From: Merdivicinus sp050943495
GTDB lineage: Bacteria > Bacillota > Clostridia > Oscillospirales > Ruminococcaceae
Length of the DNA stretch: 64,000 nt
Assembly: GCA_050943495.1 (NCBI GenBank)
Contig: JBMNPH010000001.1
Location: 124,001-188,000, forward strand
Direction: 5' to 3'
In this document: in pieces, positions 50,097 to 57,920 of the stretch
Numbering within the stretch: the stretch's first letter is position 1
How the letters are laid out: each line of letters opens with the position of its first letter
Translations under genes and position numbers: made by a program
The notes under the pieces: generated by a model
Told to the model about the DNA's origin: nothing
Seen by the model: only the letters and a program-made list of their open reading frames with translations
The model's database searches: none

Positions 50097-51332
50097 TTAA
50101 TAGCGGTTATCAAAAATACGGGTGGATTTTTTCTCGCTGCGCGGAAGCTCACCGATATCAACCGGTTTGGTGATAATCGTAAGACCAACCCGTGCTTTGA
50201 AAGTTTCCTGCATGGCGTGTCCGACAGTCTCTTTGTCAACGCCGGGCTCGGTTTCAAAGAATAAGGTCATAATATCGCGGCCATAGAGATGGTCGATCAT
50301 GACCTGATACTCCGAACTTGCGCCGGGAACCTCTTTCAGTACGTCGTCAATCTGGCCGGGATAGATGTTGACCCCTTTTACCTTGACCATATCATCCGTG
50401 CGGCCGATCAGCGTGTCAATGCGGGGGAAATCCAGACCGCACTTGCATTCGCCGGGCAGGAAGCGGGTGAGATCATGGGTGCGGTAACGAATGAGCGGTG
50501 CGCCTTCTTTGCGGAGGGTGGTGATGACCAATTCGCCGACCGTGCCATCCGGTACAATTTCTCCGGTATGGGGATCAATGATTTCAAAGTAAACAAAATC
50601 ATCCCAATAGTGCATGCCGCACTCATAGTCGCAGCTCATGGCGATACCGGGACCGTAGATTTCGGTCAGGCCGTAGATATCATACAGCTGGACGCCCAGT
50701 TCATTCGCGATGCGTTTGCGCATTTTTTCGCCCCAGCGTTCGGAACCGATGACGCCTTTTTTCAGGTGGATTTGATCTCTAACACCGCGTTTGGCAATTT
50801 CTTCTGCCAGAAGCAGAGCATAGGAAGAAGTTGCACAGAGGACGGTACTCTTCATGTCCATCATCATTTTGATTTGTTTGTCGGTGTTGCCGGGGCCCAT
50901 AGGAACAACCATCGCCCCCAGAAGTTCGGCACCGGTCTGGAAGCCGATTCCTGCTGTCCAGAGGCCGTAGCCGGGAGTTACCTGTATGCGGTCGAGGTTG
51001 GTGATGCCTGCGGTTTCGTAACAGCGCTTAAACATAATTGCCCAGTCCGCGACATCCTTGCGGGTGTAGGGAATGATAATCGGCGTACCAGTCGTGCCGG
51101 AGGAAGAGTGAATCCGGACAATTTCTTCATCGGGGACAGCCTGCAATCCGAGGGGATACGCTTCCCGCAGTTCTTCCTTGTTGGTGAAGGGCAGCTTCTC
51201 GAAATCCTCCTGAGATTGAATGGCGGAGATGTCAATTCCGGCATATTTTTTTTGATAAAAGCCGCCGTCAAGCGATGTCAAACGATTTAACTGCTCTTTA
51301 ATAAGTGTAAAAGCGGATTCTTTCATACGCAT
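50097..51332 (-). CDS. paaK: Phenylacetate-CoA ligase (aryl-acetate-CoA ligase)
   Basis: A 411-residue adenylate-forming enzyme of the PaaK family. The ATP loop RIHSSSGTTGTPIIIPYT, the core ADIYGLTEIYGPGIAMSC-type motif (YDIYGLTEIYGPG) and the late IGRTDDMVKVKGVNIYPGQI hinge are present. It activates phenylacetate or a related aryl-acetate (indoleacetate) with ATP and CoA. It is the third gene of an operon with iorA and iorB, so it either uses or supplies the acyl-CoA side of that reaction. RBS GAGGAATC. Confidence 0.94.
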   Translation of the reverse strand: MRMKESAFTLIKEQLNRLTSLDGGFYQKKYAGIDISAIQSQEDFEKLPFTNKEELREAYPLGLQAVPDEEIVRIHSSSGTTGTPIIIPYTRKDVADWAIMFKRCYETAGITNLDRIQVTPGYGLWTAGIGFQTGAELLGAMVVPMGPGNTDKQIKMMMDMKSTVLCATSSYALLLAEEIAKRGVRDQIHLKKGVIGSERWGEKMRKRIANELGVQLYDIYGLTEIYGPGIAMSCDYECGMHYWDDFVYFEIIDPHTGEIVPDGTVGELVITTLRKEGAPLIRYRTHDLTRFLPGECKCGLDFPRIDTLIGRTDDMVKVKGVNIYPGQIDDVLKEVPGASSEYQVMIDHLYGRDIMTLFFETEPGVDKETVGHAMQETFKARVGLTIITKPVDIGELPRSEKKSTRIFDNRY

Positions 51333-51344
51333 GATGGATTCCTC

Positions 51345-51926
51345 CTATTCTGCTGCCTTTGCCCCGGCATAGAGGGCACGGCGGTTCATTTCCAGAAATT
51401 TTTCGGGCAGACGGCGTGTAATCGCACTTTCCAGTTCCTCCGGTGTGACGCCGAGCGCACCGCTGGCAGCGGCAGCGCCGAGCAATGCGACATTCGCAAC
51501 TTTTTGCGAACCGCATTCTTTGCAGATACCGGCAGTATCCACTCCCACTACCTTTTCACAGCTTTGACGGAGATAAGCGAGCATCGCGGACGCGTCATAA
51601 CTCTTGCCGCTCAGCGAAACAGTCACCGGCTGAACGGGAGATGTGCTGACGACGACAGTACCGCCTTTTTTGAGATAGGGAAGGGTGCGAACCGCTTCAG
51701 CCGGCTCAAAGGCGATGAGCAGATCAGCCGAACCGAGCGGCAGAAGCGGAGAATAGGCGTCTTTTCCCACCCGAACGTGGCTGACGACACAGCCGCCACG
51801 CTGGGCCATTCCAATGGTTTCGGCAGTGCGGACAAATTCTCCGCGTTCCATGGCACATTGGGCAATCAGCTTGGATGCGAGGACGGTTCCCTGTCCACCC
51901 ACACCGGCTAAAATACAGTTTTTCAT
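51345..51926 (-). CDS. iorB: Indolepyruvate ferredoxin oxidoreductase, beta subunit
   Basis: A 193-residue gamma-type domain protein: NCILAGVGGQGTVLASKLIAQ at the start, then TAETIGMAQRGGCVVSHVRVG, typical of the IorB/2-oxoacid ferredoxin oxidoreductase gamma region that binds CoA. With IorA it interconverts aryl-pyruvates and aryl-acetyl-CoA using ferredoxin. ATG 51926 follows GGAGGTTC, and overlaps the iorA stop as ATGA. Confidence 0.95.
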   Translation of the reverse strand: MKNCILAGVGGQGTVLASKLIAQCAMERGEFVRTAETIGMAQRGGCVVSHVRVGKDAYSPLLPLGSADLLIAFEPAEAVRTLPYLKKGGTVVVSTSPVQPVTVSLSGKSYDASAMLAYLRQSCEKVVGVDTAGICKECGSQKVANVALLGAAAASGALGVTPEELESAITRRLPEKFLEMNRRALYAGAKAAE

Positions 51927-53716
51927 GCGAGAACCTCCTTCCCGATAGCAGAAACTGGACAAACCTGCGCACAAATCGAGCAGCCGTAGCAGCTTCCGTC
52001 AATCACCGCTTTGCCGTCCCGGATGGAGATGGCAGGGCAGCCGAGTTCCTTAATACATTTTTTGCAGCCGATACATTTATTCGAATCCACCCGGTAAGCC
52101 GGTGCTGGCTTGGTGACCGCGATACAGGGCGACCGGAAAATTATCGCCCGAACGCCGCTGCCTTCTGCTGCACGTTTTACGGCATCGATTGAAGTTTTGA
52201 GATCGAGCGGATTTGCAATTTCCACCGATTTAACACCGACTGCTTTCAGAATAGCGGCAATATCAATTTTTTCGCTGATTTCGCCCATCATGGTGCGGCC
52301 GGTGCCGGGATGCGGCTGATGGCCGGTCATGGCGGTAGTCGAGTTGTCGAGGACGATTAACACGATGTCAGTCTCATTGTAAACCGCATTGACGACACCG
52401 GTGATACCGGAGGCGAAAAAGGTGGAATCTCCCACAAAAGCAAAGTTAACGGTATCCGGCTCTACCCGGTGAATTCCCTGTGCCATTGTGATGCCGGCGC
52501 CCATGCAGAGGCAGGTATCCACCATGTTGAGCGGAGCGGCATTGCCGAGTGTATAACAGCCGATGTCTCCCGAAAAGACAGCTTTCCTGCCTTTCATTGC
52601 CTGTTTAACAGCATAGAAAGAGGCGCGGTGTGGGCATCCGGCACAGAGAACAGGCGGTCGGATGGGAAGTTCGGGAGGCTGCGGCTTTTCCGGCTGATTT
52701 TGAGAAAGTTCCAAGAATTTTATGGCATCATATTTAACCGATTCCACAGTGTTTTCACCCGCAGGGGAGGTATCACCGCTCAGTTTTCCGCGAATTTTAA
52801 CAGGGAGGTGATACTTGCCACAGATCCGAAGCAGTGCCCGTTCGATTACCGGAGAAAGTTCCTCGATCACCAGCACTTCTTCCAGACCGTCTAAAAATTC
52901 CAGCGCCAGTTTTTCCGGAAAGGGATTCGTGGTTGCTGCCCGAAACAGCTTACAATCCGTATTGAGAGCAGAAAGTGCCTCTTCCAGATAAGCAAAACTG
53001 ACGCCTCCAGCTGCAATTCCTTTTTTTCCGGTTCCCGAAATAGTATTACGAGGGTAAGCGGAAAAATCGTCCGCTAAAACCGGATCACGTTTTGCGATTT
53101 TCAGATGATTCAGATAGCTGGTCCGGGGAAAGATTACCCATTTTGCATCATCTTTGATGAAGCCTTCTGGATGAATGCTGCGGCGTTCGTCTGAAACTTC
53201 GATTGAAGCACAGCCGTGGCAGACGCGGGTCGTCGGCCGAAACAGAACGGGCGTCTGATATTTTTCGGAGTAATCAAATGCTTCTCCGATCATCTCATAA
53301 GCTTCTTCGGGAGAAACCGGATCGAATACTGGCAGATTTGCAAATTCGGCAAATTGACGGGTATCCTGTTCGGTCTGTGAGGAGATCGGGCCAGGGTCAT
53401 CGGCCGAAATAATGACCATTCCACCCTTTACGCCGATGTATGCAAGGCTCATCAGAGGGTCGGATGCCACATTCAGTCCGACCTGCTTCATGGTAACCAA
53501 TGCCCTCGCCCCACTGATTGCGGCACCTGCGGCCACTTCCATCGCAGCTTTTTCATTCACCGACCATTCCACATAAATATCACCGGGATTGCGTGCCGCC
53601 ACCGTTTCGAGAATTTCGGTTGAAGGAGTCCCCGGATATCCGGCAACGACCGAAACACCTGCTCGAATGGCTCCCAGCGCAATCGCTTGGTTGCCCATCA
53701 AAAGTTCCTGTTTCAT
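51923..53716 (-). CDS. iorA: Indolepyruvate ferredoxin oxidoreductase, alpha subunit
   Basis: A 597-residue TPP enzyme. The N-terminal alpha domain begins LLMGNQAIALGAIRAGVSVVAGYPGTPSTEI, the middle TPP-binding part has CAGCPHRASFYAV and GDIGCYTLG, VGDSTFFASG, and the C-terminus carries two [4Fe-4S] ferredoxin motifs (CIGCKKCIKELGCP and CYGCSICAQVCP). It oxidatively decarboxylates indole-, phenyl- or hydroxyphenyl-pyruvate, or works reductively. I choose ATG 53716 (GGAAG 8 bases upstream); ATG 53722 is possible. Under a T-box. Confidence 0.95.
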   Translation of the reverse strand: MKQELLMGNQAIALGAIRAGVSVVAGYPGTPSTEILETVAARNPGDIYVEWSVNEKAAMEVAAGAAISGARALVTMKQVGLNVASDPLMSLAYIGVKGGMVIISADDPGPISSQTEQDTRQFAEFANLPVFDPVSPEEAYEMIGEAFDYSEKYQTPVLFRPTTRVCHGCASIEVSDERRSIHPEGFIKDDAKWVIFPRTSYLNHLKIAKRDPVLADDFSAYPRNTISGTGKKGIAAGGVSFAYLEEALSALNTDCKLFRAATTNPFPEKLALEFLDGLEEVLVIEELSPVIERALLRICGKYHLPVKIRGKLSGDTSPAGENTVESVKYDAIKFLELSQNQPEKPQPPELPIRPPVLCAGCPHRASFYAVKQAMKGRKAVFSGDIGCYTLGNAAPLNMVDTCLCMGAGITMAQGIHRVEPDTVNFAFVGDSTFFASGITGVVNAVYNETDIVLIVLDNSTTAMTGHQPHPGTGRTMMGEISEKIDIAAILKAVGVKSVEIANPLDLKTSIDAVKRAAEGSGVRAIIFRSPCIAVTKPAPAYRVDSNKCIGCKKCIKELGCPAISIRDGKAVIDGSCYGCSICAQVCPVSAIGKEVLA

Positions 53717-53741
53717 ACCCATTCTTCCTTTCCAGAATAAC

Positions 53742-53999
53742 AAAAAACCTGCCCTTATCCATAGGACAAGGACAGGCGAAAACCTGCGGTACCACCTTGA
53801 TTGATCGGATAAAACCGATCCGCTCTGCCGCGGCATTCACCGCGCGACCCGATAACGCCGGCCACGACGTCGCGGAATACTGCAATTCCTCCGCGCCCTC
53901 AGAAGACCATTTGTCTGCGCCGTACTCGCCGGGCTTGCACCCTCCCCGGTTCGCTGGACAGCCGTTTCGCAGTTTTACTTCTTCTTCAACGGTTTACTA
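53742..53999 (-). promoter_or_regulatory. T-box riboswitch controlling iorA-iorB-paaK
   Basis: On the minus strand a Stem I with AGAAGTA and a GGTGCAAGCC element is followed by the conserved T-box AAGGTGGTACCGC (about 53786-53798) and a terminator (CCTGTCC..GGGCAGG plus T6, 53742-53777). Aligning the specifier loop to well-studied T-boxes puts TGG (Trp, 53907-53909) in the specifier position; ATG, one base earlier, is the alternative register. The variable T-box base (TGGT) would pair with A73, whereas bacterial tRNA-Trp usually has G73, so the identity needs a check. T-box identity itself is firm. Confidence 0.88.
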
Positions 54000-54005
54000 T
54001 GGTAC

Positions 54006-54034
54006 AGTATAACACTCCTTTTTTTATTTGGCAA
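54006..54034 (-). promoter_or_regulatory. Promoter of the T-box-iorABpaaK operon
   Basis: Minus strand TTGCCA (54029-54034), 17-bp spacer, TATACT (54006-54011). Confidence 0.65.
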
Positions 54035-54179
54035 GCGGAAAATAGAATGTTTGGATTTTTTGTAGATTATTTTGGATAAAATTGTGCATTTTATATAATG
54101 GCAAGTCCTTTAAAATGAGGATTCGGCGTTTTTATCTTTTTTTTGTTGGGAAGTGACAAAAGTTTTGCTTTTTTTCCAA

Positions 54180-54209
54180 TTGATGGATTCATGTTTGACG
54201 TGTTATAAT
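54180..54209 (+). promoter_or_regulatory. Promoter of the first hydrogenase gene
   Basis: TTGATG (54180-54185), 18-bp spacer, TATAAT (54204-54209). The 545-base interval 53717-54261 is otherwise taken by the T-box leader on the other strand; nothing else is seen in it. Confidence 0.5.
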
Positions 54210-54261
54210 ATGCTTGATGAAGTATGTGTCAAATAATATCAATTAACAGGAGGATTCAGGA

Positions 54262-55767
54262 ATGAGAGGAATCTACTCATCCGTTACAGACATTCGACGG
54301 AAAGTCTTTACCGAGGTCGCACGATTGGCTTATGAAGGCGGGGATTATTCCCGTATTGAGGAACTGCCATATAAAATCGTTCCCGGTGAAGTTTCGACCT
54401 ATCGTGACAGTATTTTTCTGGAACGTGCGATTGTCGGAGAGCGTCTGCGCCTGGCTATCGGCTTGCCGCTTCGTCCGATGGACGAGCATGCTCCTGTTTC
54501 TCAAGGCATTATCGAAAGCGCAATTGCTGAAAAATATTACGATCCGCCTCTTGTCAATATTATCAAATTTGCCTGCAATGTTTGTCCTGAAAAATCGTAT
54601 CGGGTAACCGATTGCTGTCAGGGGTGTCTTGCTCATCCTTGTAAAGAGGTCTGTCCCAAAGGTGCGATTACCATCGAGCATGGCCGTTCGGTGATCGATC
54701 AGTCCAAATGTATTAAATGCGGCCGCTGTAAGGATGTTTGCCCGTATGGCGCGATTCTGAAAATGGAACGTCCCTGTGCGAAAGCATGCGGCATGGACGC
54801 AATTGGTTCAGATGAGTTGGGACGTGCGACAATTGATTATGATAAATGTGTGTCCTGCGGTATGTGTATTGTCAATTGCCCCTTCGGTGCCATCTCGGAT
54901 AAAGGACAGATTTTCCAGCTGATCCATTCGATCATGAATGGCGACCGGGTAATTGCCATTGTTGCTCCTGCTTTTGTTGGACAGTTCGGTCCTAAGATGA
55001 CTCCTGAAAAATTGAAGGGCGCTATGAAAAAACTCGGCTTTGACGATGTGGTTGAAGTTGCAATCGGCGCCGACCTTTGTACCATTGAAGAGGCGAAGGA
55101 CTTTATGCGCGAAGTTCCCGAACATCAGCCCTTTATGGCAACTTCTTGTTGTCCTTCTTGGTCGGTGATGGCGAAAAAGCTGTTCCCGGAACTTGCACCG
55201 TATATCTCCATGGCATTGACTCCTATGGTTTTGACAGCGCGTTTGATGAAAAAAGAACACAAGAACTGCAAAGTTGCCTTTATTGGACCGTGTTCCGCCA
55301 AAAAGTTGGAGGCATCGCGCCGTTCCATTCGTTCGGATGTGGATTTCGTTCTTACATTCGAAGAGTTGATGGGAATGTTTGAGGCCAAAGAGGTCAACTT
55401 TGACGAAATCGAAACCTCGAATCCTCTCGAGGAAGCAACGGCTGCCGGACGCGGGTTTGCAGTCAGCGGCGGTGTTGCACAGGCAGTTGCGGATGCAATC
55501 CATCAGATGGATCCTACTCGTGAAGTGAAAATTCAATCCGCACAGGGACTGCATGAATGTAAAAAGATGCTCATGATGGCCAAAGCCGGCAAATATAACG
55601 GTTATCTGCTGGAAGGTATGGGCTGTCCGGGCGGATGTGTCGCAGGTGCCGGCACTCTCCAGCCGGTGAATAAATCTACTGCCAGCATCCAGAAATACAA
55701 GGCCGAAGCTCCCGATAAACACGCGACAGACAGCAAATATGAAATTACTCTGTCGCTTCTTGACTGA
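54262..55767 (+). CDS. Monomeric [FeFe]-hydrogenase (group B-like)
   Basis: A 501-residue cytosolic iron-sulfur protein. Order: an N-terminal region with a Cys cluster (Cys105-Cys131), [4Fe-4S] ferredoxin motifs at 150-160 and 196-206, then the H-cluster domain with L1 TSCCPSW (294-300), L2 PCSAKKLE (343-350) and L3 EGMGCPGGC (451-459). Cys297, Cys344, Cys455 and Cys459 should bind the H-cluster and Cys296 relay protons, so catalytic activity is expected. It resembles the second hydrogenase of the cluster in layout. Own promoter and terminator. Needs HydEFG maturases, which are not in the window. Confidence 0.92.
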   Translation: MRGIYSSVTDIRRKVFTEVARLAYEGGDYSRIEELPYKIVPGEVSTYRDSIFLERAIVGERLRLAIGLPLRPMDEHAPVSQGIIESAIAEKYYDPPLVNIIKFACNVCPEKSYRVTDCCQGCLAHPCKEVCPKGAITIEHGRSVIDQSKCIKCGRCKDVCPYGAILKMERPCAKACGMDAIGSDELGRATIDYDKCVSCGMCIVNCPFGAISDKGQIFQLIHSIMNGDRVIAIVAPAFVGQFGPKMTPEKLKGAMKKLGFDDVVEVAIGADLCTIEEAKDFMREVPEHQPFMATSCCPSWSVMAKKLFPELAPYISMALTPMVLTARLMKKEHKNCKVAFIGPCSAKKLEASRRSIRSDVDFVLTFEELMGMFEAKEVNFDEIETSNPLEEATAAGRGFAVSGGVAQAVADAIHQMDPTREVKIQSAQGLHECKKMLMMAKAGKYNGYLLEGMGCPGGCVAGAGTLQPVNKSTASIQKYKAEAPDKHATDSKYEITLSLLD

Positions 55768-55790
55768 TCATTATAATTAATTGGAATCTT

Positions 55791-55822
55791 TAAACCGGTG
55801 TTCGTTAAAACACCGGTTTTTC
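55791..55822 (+). terminator. Terminator after the first hydrogenase gene
   Basis: AAACCGGTGTT-CGTTAA-AACACCGGTTT perfect stem with T-run. Confidence 0.9.
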
Positions 55823-55845
55823 ACTGCCTTTTTTGCTGACGATTC

Positions 55846-55874
55846 TTGACAATTTCACAAAAAAACGATATAAT
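55846..55874 (+). promoter_or_regulatory. Consensus promoter of the ferredoxin-hydS-phosphatase-hydrogenase operon
   Basis: TTGACA (55846-55851), 17-bp spacer, TATAAT (55869-55874), both perfect. Confidence 0.8.
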
Positions 55875-55881
55875 TGATACA

Positions 55882-55929
55882 TGTATTGGCAGCATTTTGA
55901 CAATTTATTGTGGTGCTGCTTTGTATTGG
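55882..55929 (+). promoter_or_regulatory. Nested inverted repeat and direct repeat after the hydS-operon start site
   Basis: GCAGCA (55889-55894) and TGCTGC (55914-55919) enclose ACAAT-TT-ATTGT (55900-55911), and TGTATTGG is repeated at 55882-55889 and 55922-55929. This may be an operator or a leader hairpin. It does not match the Rex consensus. Seen directly; role inferred. Confidence 0.4.
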
Positions 55930-55960
55930 TAAAATGAAATTCTGTTTCAGGAGGATATCA

Positions 55961-56212
55961 ATGGAAATTTATATTTGTGTGGGCAGTTCCTGCCACCTGA
56001 AGGGGTCTTATAATATTATTCATGTCTTTCAGGAATTGATTGATCAGTATCAGCTGAAAGATAAAGTGGAACTGAAGGCTTCTTTTTGCCTTGGACGCTG
56101 CACCGATGGTGTCGCAACGAAAATCAACGGCGAATTTGTTGATCATGTTTCACCAGAAAATGCGGTTCAGATTTTCCATGAGCATGTGCTGAAACCGCTG
56201 GGACTGGAGTAA
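55961..56212 (+). CDS. Thioredoxin-like [2Fe-2S] ferredoxin
   Basis: An 83-residue protein with the four-cysteine pattern of the thioredoxin-like ferredoxins (also found as NuoE/HydC C-terminal domain): CVGSSC (Cys6, Cys11 region) and SFCLGRC further on. It would carry a single [2Fe-2S] cluster and act as electron shuttle or as a partner of the adjoining sensory hydrogenase. ATG 55961 has CAGGAGGA; a longer open frame upstream is rejected. First gene of the operon; hydS starts 27 bases later. Confidence 0.9.
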   Translation: MEIYICVGSSCHLKGSYNIIHVFQELIDQYQLKDKVELKASFCLGRCTDGVATKINGEFVDHVSPENAVQIFHEHVLKPLGLE

Positions 56213-56238
56213 TTCCACAGAACAAGGGGGAAGTCTGC

Positions 56239-57906
56239 GTGGAGGTACTGAGTTTTAAGAAAGCAAACTGTAAAAACTGTTACAAATGTATCCGGGAATG
56301 TCCGATAAAAGCTATTCGTTTTAAAGATCATCAGGCACAGATTATTGCAGATGAATGCATTCTCTGCGGACGCTGTGTTCGGGTCTGCCCGCAGAATGCC
56401 AAACAGGTGCGGGACGATACCTCAATTGTGAAAGAATACATCGCACAGGGGAAAAAGGTGATTGTCAGCCTTGCCCCATCTTATGTGGCAGCTTTCCAGG
56501 TTTCCAGCCTCCCTCCCATGGTGGATGCGCTGAAAAAACTGGGAATTTATGATGTACGGGAAACAGCAGTTGGCGCCAATATGGTGAAAAAAGAATATGA
56601 GCGCTTGACGGAAGAGAAAATGCCGGTAATTATCAGTACTTGCTGCCATTCGATTGTGCGGCTGGTACAAAAGTATTATGTCGGCTGTATTCCGTACCTG
56701 GCACCCGTAATTTCGCCGATGCATGCACACGCCAATCTGATTAAGGAACAGGATCCAGATGCAGTCGTGGTGTTCATCAGCCCCTGTATTTCCAAAAAGG
56801 ATGAAGTGGATCAATACTGCAAAGAAGGCGGAGTTGACTGCACTATCACATTTGATGAGCTCCATAACTGGTTGGAGGAAGAGGGAATCCAAATCGACCG
56901 CTCTTTGGAAGATGAGGAGAAATATCGCTGCCGTTTCTTCCCGGAAACCGGCGGAATTCTCAAATCCATGGACAAAAAGCCAGGGTATCATTATATCGCA
57001 ATTGATGGTGTCGAAAATTGCCGCCATGCTTTGGAAGAAATCGAAAAAGGCGGTCTGCGTGGATATTTTATTGAAATGAGTTCGTGTCCAGGAAGTTGTA
57101 TTAATGGGCCTGCTATGCCAAAGGATGTCCGCGGAATGATCGCTGCGCAGACTTTTGTAGAAGAAGCAGCAGATCCGGTACGGGACTATGATGTAGCCCA
57201 TGAAATTCCTATGCAGAAGCATGTATCGCTGGATATGCCGTCAAGGGATATGCCCGGTGAGGCAGCTATTGCAGAAATTTTGGCCAAAATCGGTAAGGTT
57301 CATCCGGAGGATATGCTGAACTGCGGCGCCTGCGGTTATTCAACTTGCCGGGAAAAAGCAATTGCAGTTTATCAAGGAAAAGCAGAACTGGAAATGTGCT
57401 TGCCCTATATGAAGGAACGTGCAGAGTCAGTTTCGAATAAGATTCTCGACTCGACTCCGAATGCGATTATTGCAGTGGATTCTTCTTTCCAAATTCAGCA
57501 ATTCAACCGAGCGGCACGTCAGCTTTATGGTATTGAACCGGGAGAAGATATGGTTGGGCACCCCATCGGAGAGATTTATGATGAGGGCGAACTAATCAAT
57601 GTGATTGACAGTCGGAAAAATATCCTATCCGAGCGCTGTTTTATGGAACGCTGTGGGATTTACGTGGAGAAATCCATTGTTTATGATATGGAACATGGTT
57701 TGCTTCTGATTTTCCTTAAGGATATCAATGCGGAAGAAAAAGAAGCACAGCGAGCTGCCGCGATGCGTCGGGAAACCATTGAAGTTACGGATCAGGTCAT
57801 CAGCAAGCAGATGCGGGTTGTGCAGGAAATCGCATCGCTTCTCGGCGAGACGACAGCGGAAACTAAGATTGCCCTCACAAAACTCAAGAACTCCATGGCA
57901 GACTAG
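56239..57906 (+). CDS. hydS: PAS-domain sensory-type [FeFe]-hydrogenase (HydS-like, group C)
   Basis: A 555-residue protein starting at GTG (GGGGGA upstream). Domains: two [4Fe-4S] motifs (CKNCYKCIREC, 11-21; CILCGRCVRVC, 40-50); a H-cluster domain with degenerate motifs L1 STCCHSI (133-139, no Pro-x-Trp), L2 SPCISKK (181-187), L3 MSSCPGSCING (280-290); a four-Cys Fe-S domain CGACGYSTC plus Cys387 (362-387); a PAS domain (about 405-500); and a C-terminal amphipathic helix. This layout fits the putative H2-sensing HydS of Ruminococcus albus. It is expected to signal, perhaps to the phosphatase next door, rather than to make H2. Confidence 0.9.
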   Translation: MEVLSFKKANCKNCYKCIRECPIKAIRFKDHQAQIIADECILCGRCVRVCPQNAKQVRDDTSIVKEYIAQGKKVIVSLAPSYVAAFQVSSLPPMVDALKKLGIYDVRETAVGANMVKKEYERLTEEKMPVIISTCCHSIVRLVQKYYVGCIPYLAPVISPMHAHANLIKEQDPDAVVVFISPCISKKDEVDQYCKEGGVDCTITFDELHNWLEEEGIQIDRSLEDEEKYRCRFFPETGGILKSMDKKPGYHYIAIDGVENCRHALEEIEKGGLRGYFIEMSSCPGSCINGPAMPKDVRGMIAAQTFVEEAADPVRDYDVAHEIPMQKHVSLDMPSRDMPGEAAIAEILAKIGKVHPEDMLNCGACGYSTCREKAIAVYQGKAELEMCLPYMKERAESVSNKILDSTPNAIIAVDSSFQIQQFNRAARQLYGIEPGEDMVGHPIGEIYDEGELINVIDSRKNILSERCFMERCGIYVEKSIVYDMEHGLLLIFLKDINAEEKEAQRAAAMRRETIEVTDQVISKQMRVVQEIASLLGETTAETKIALTKLKNSMAD

Positions 57907-57920
57907 AAAGGCGGGAGGAT

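Noticed and set aside
50289..51290. A 333-codon plus-strand frame over paaK
   Set aside because: Antisense to a protein with complete PaaK motifs; the translation has no recognisable family.
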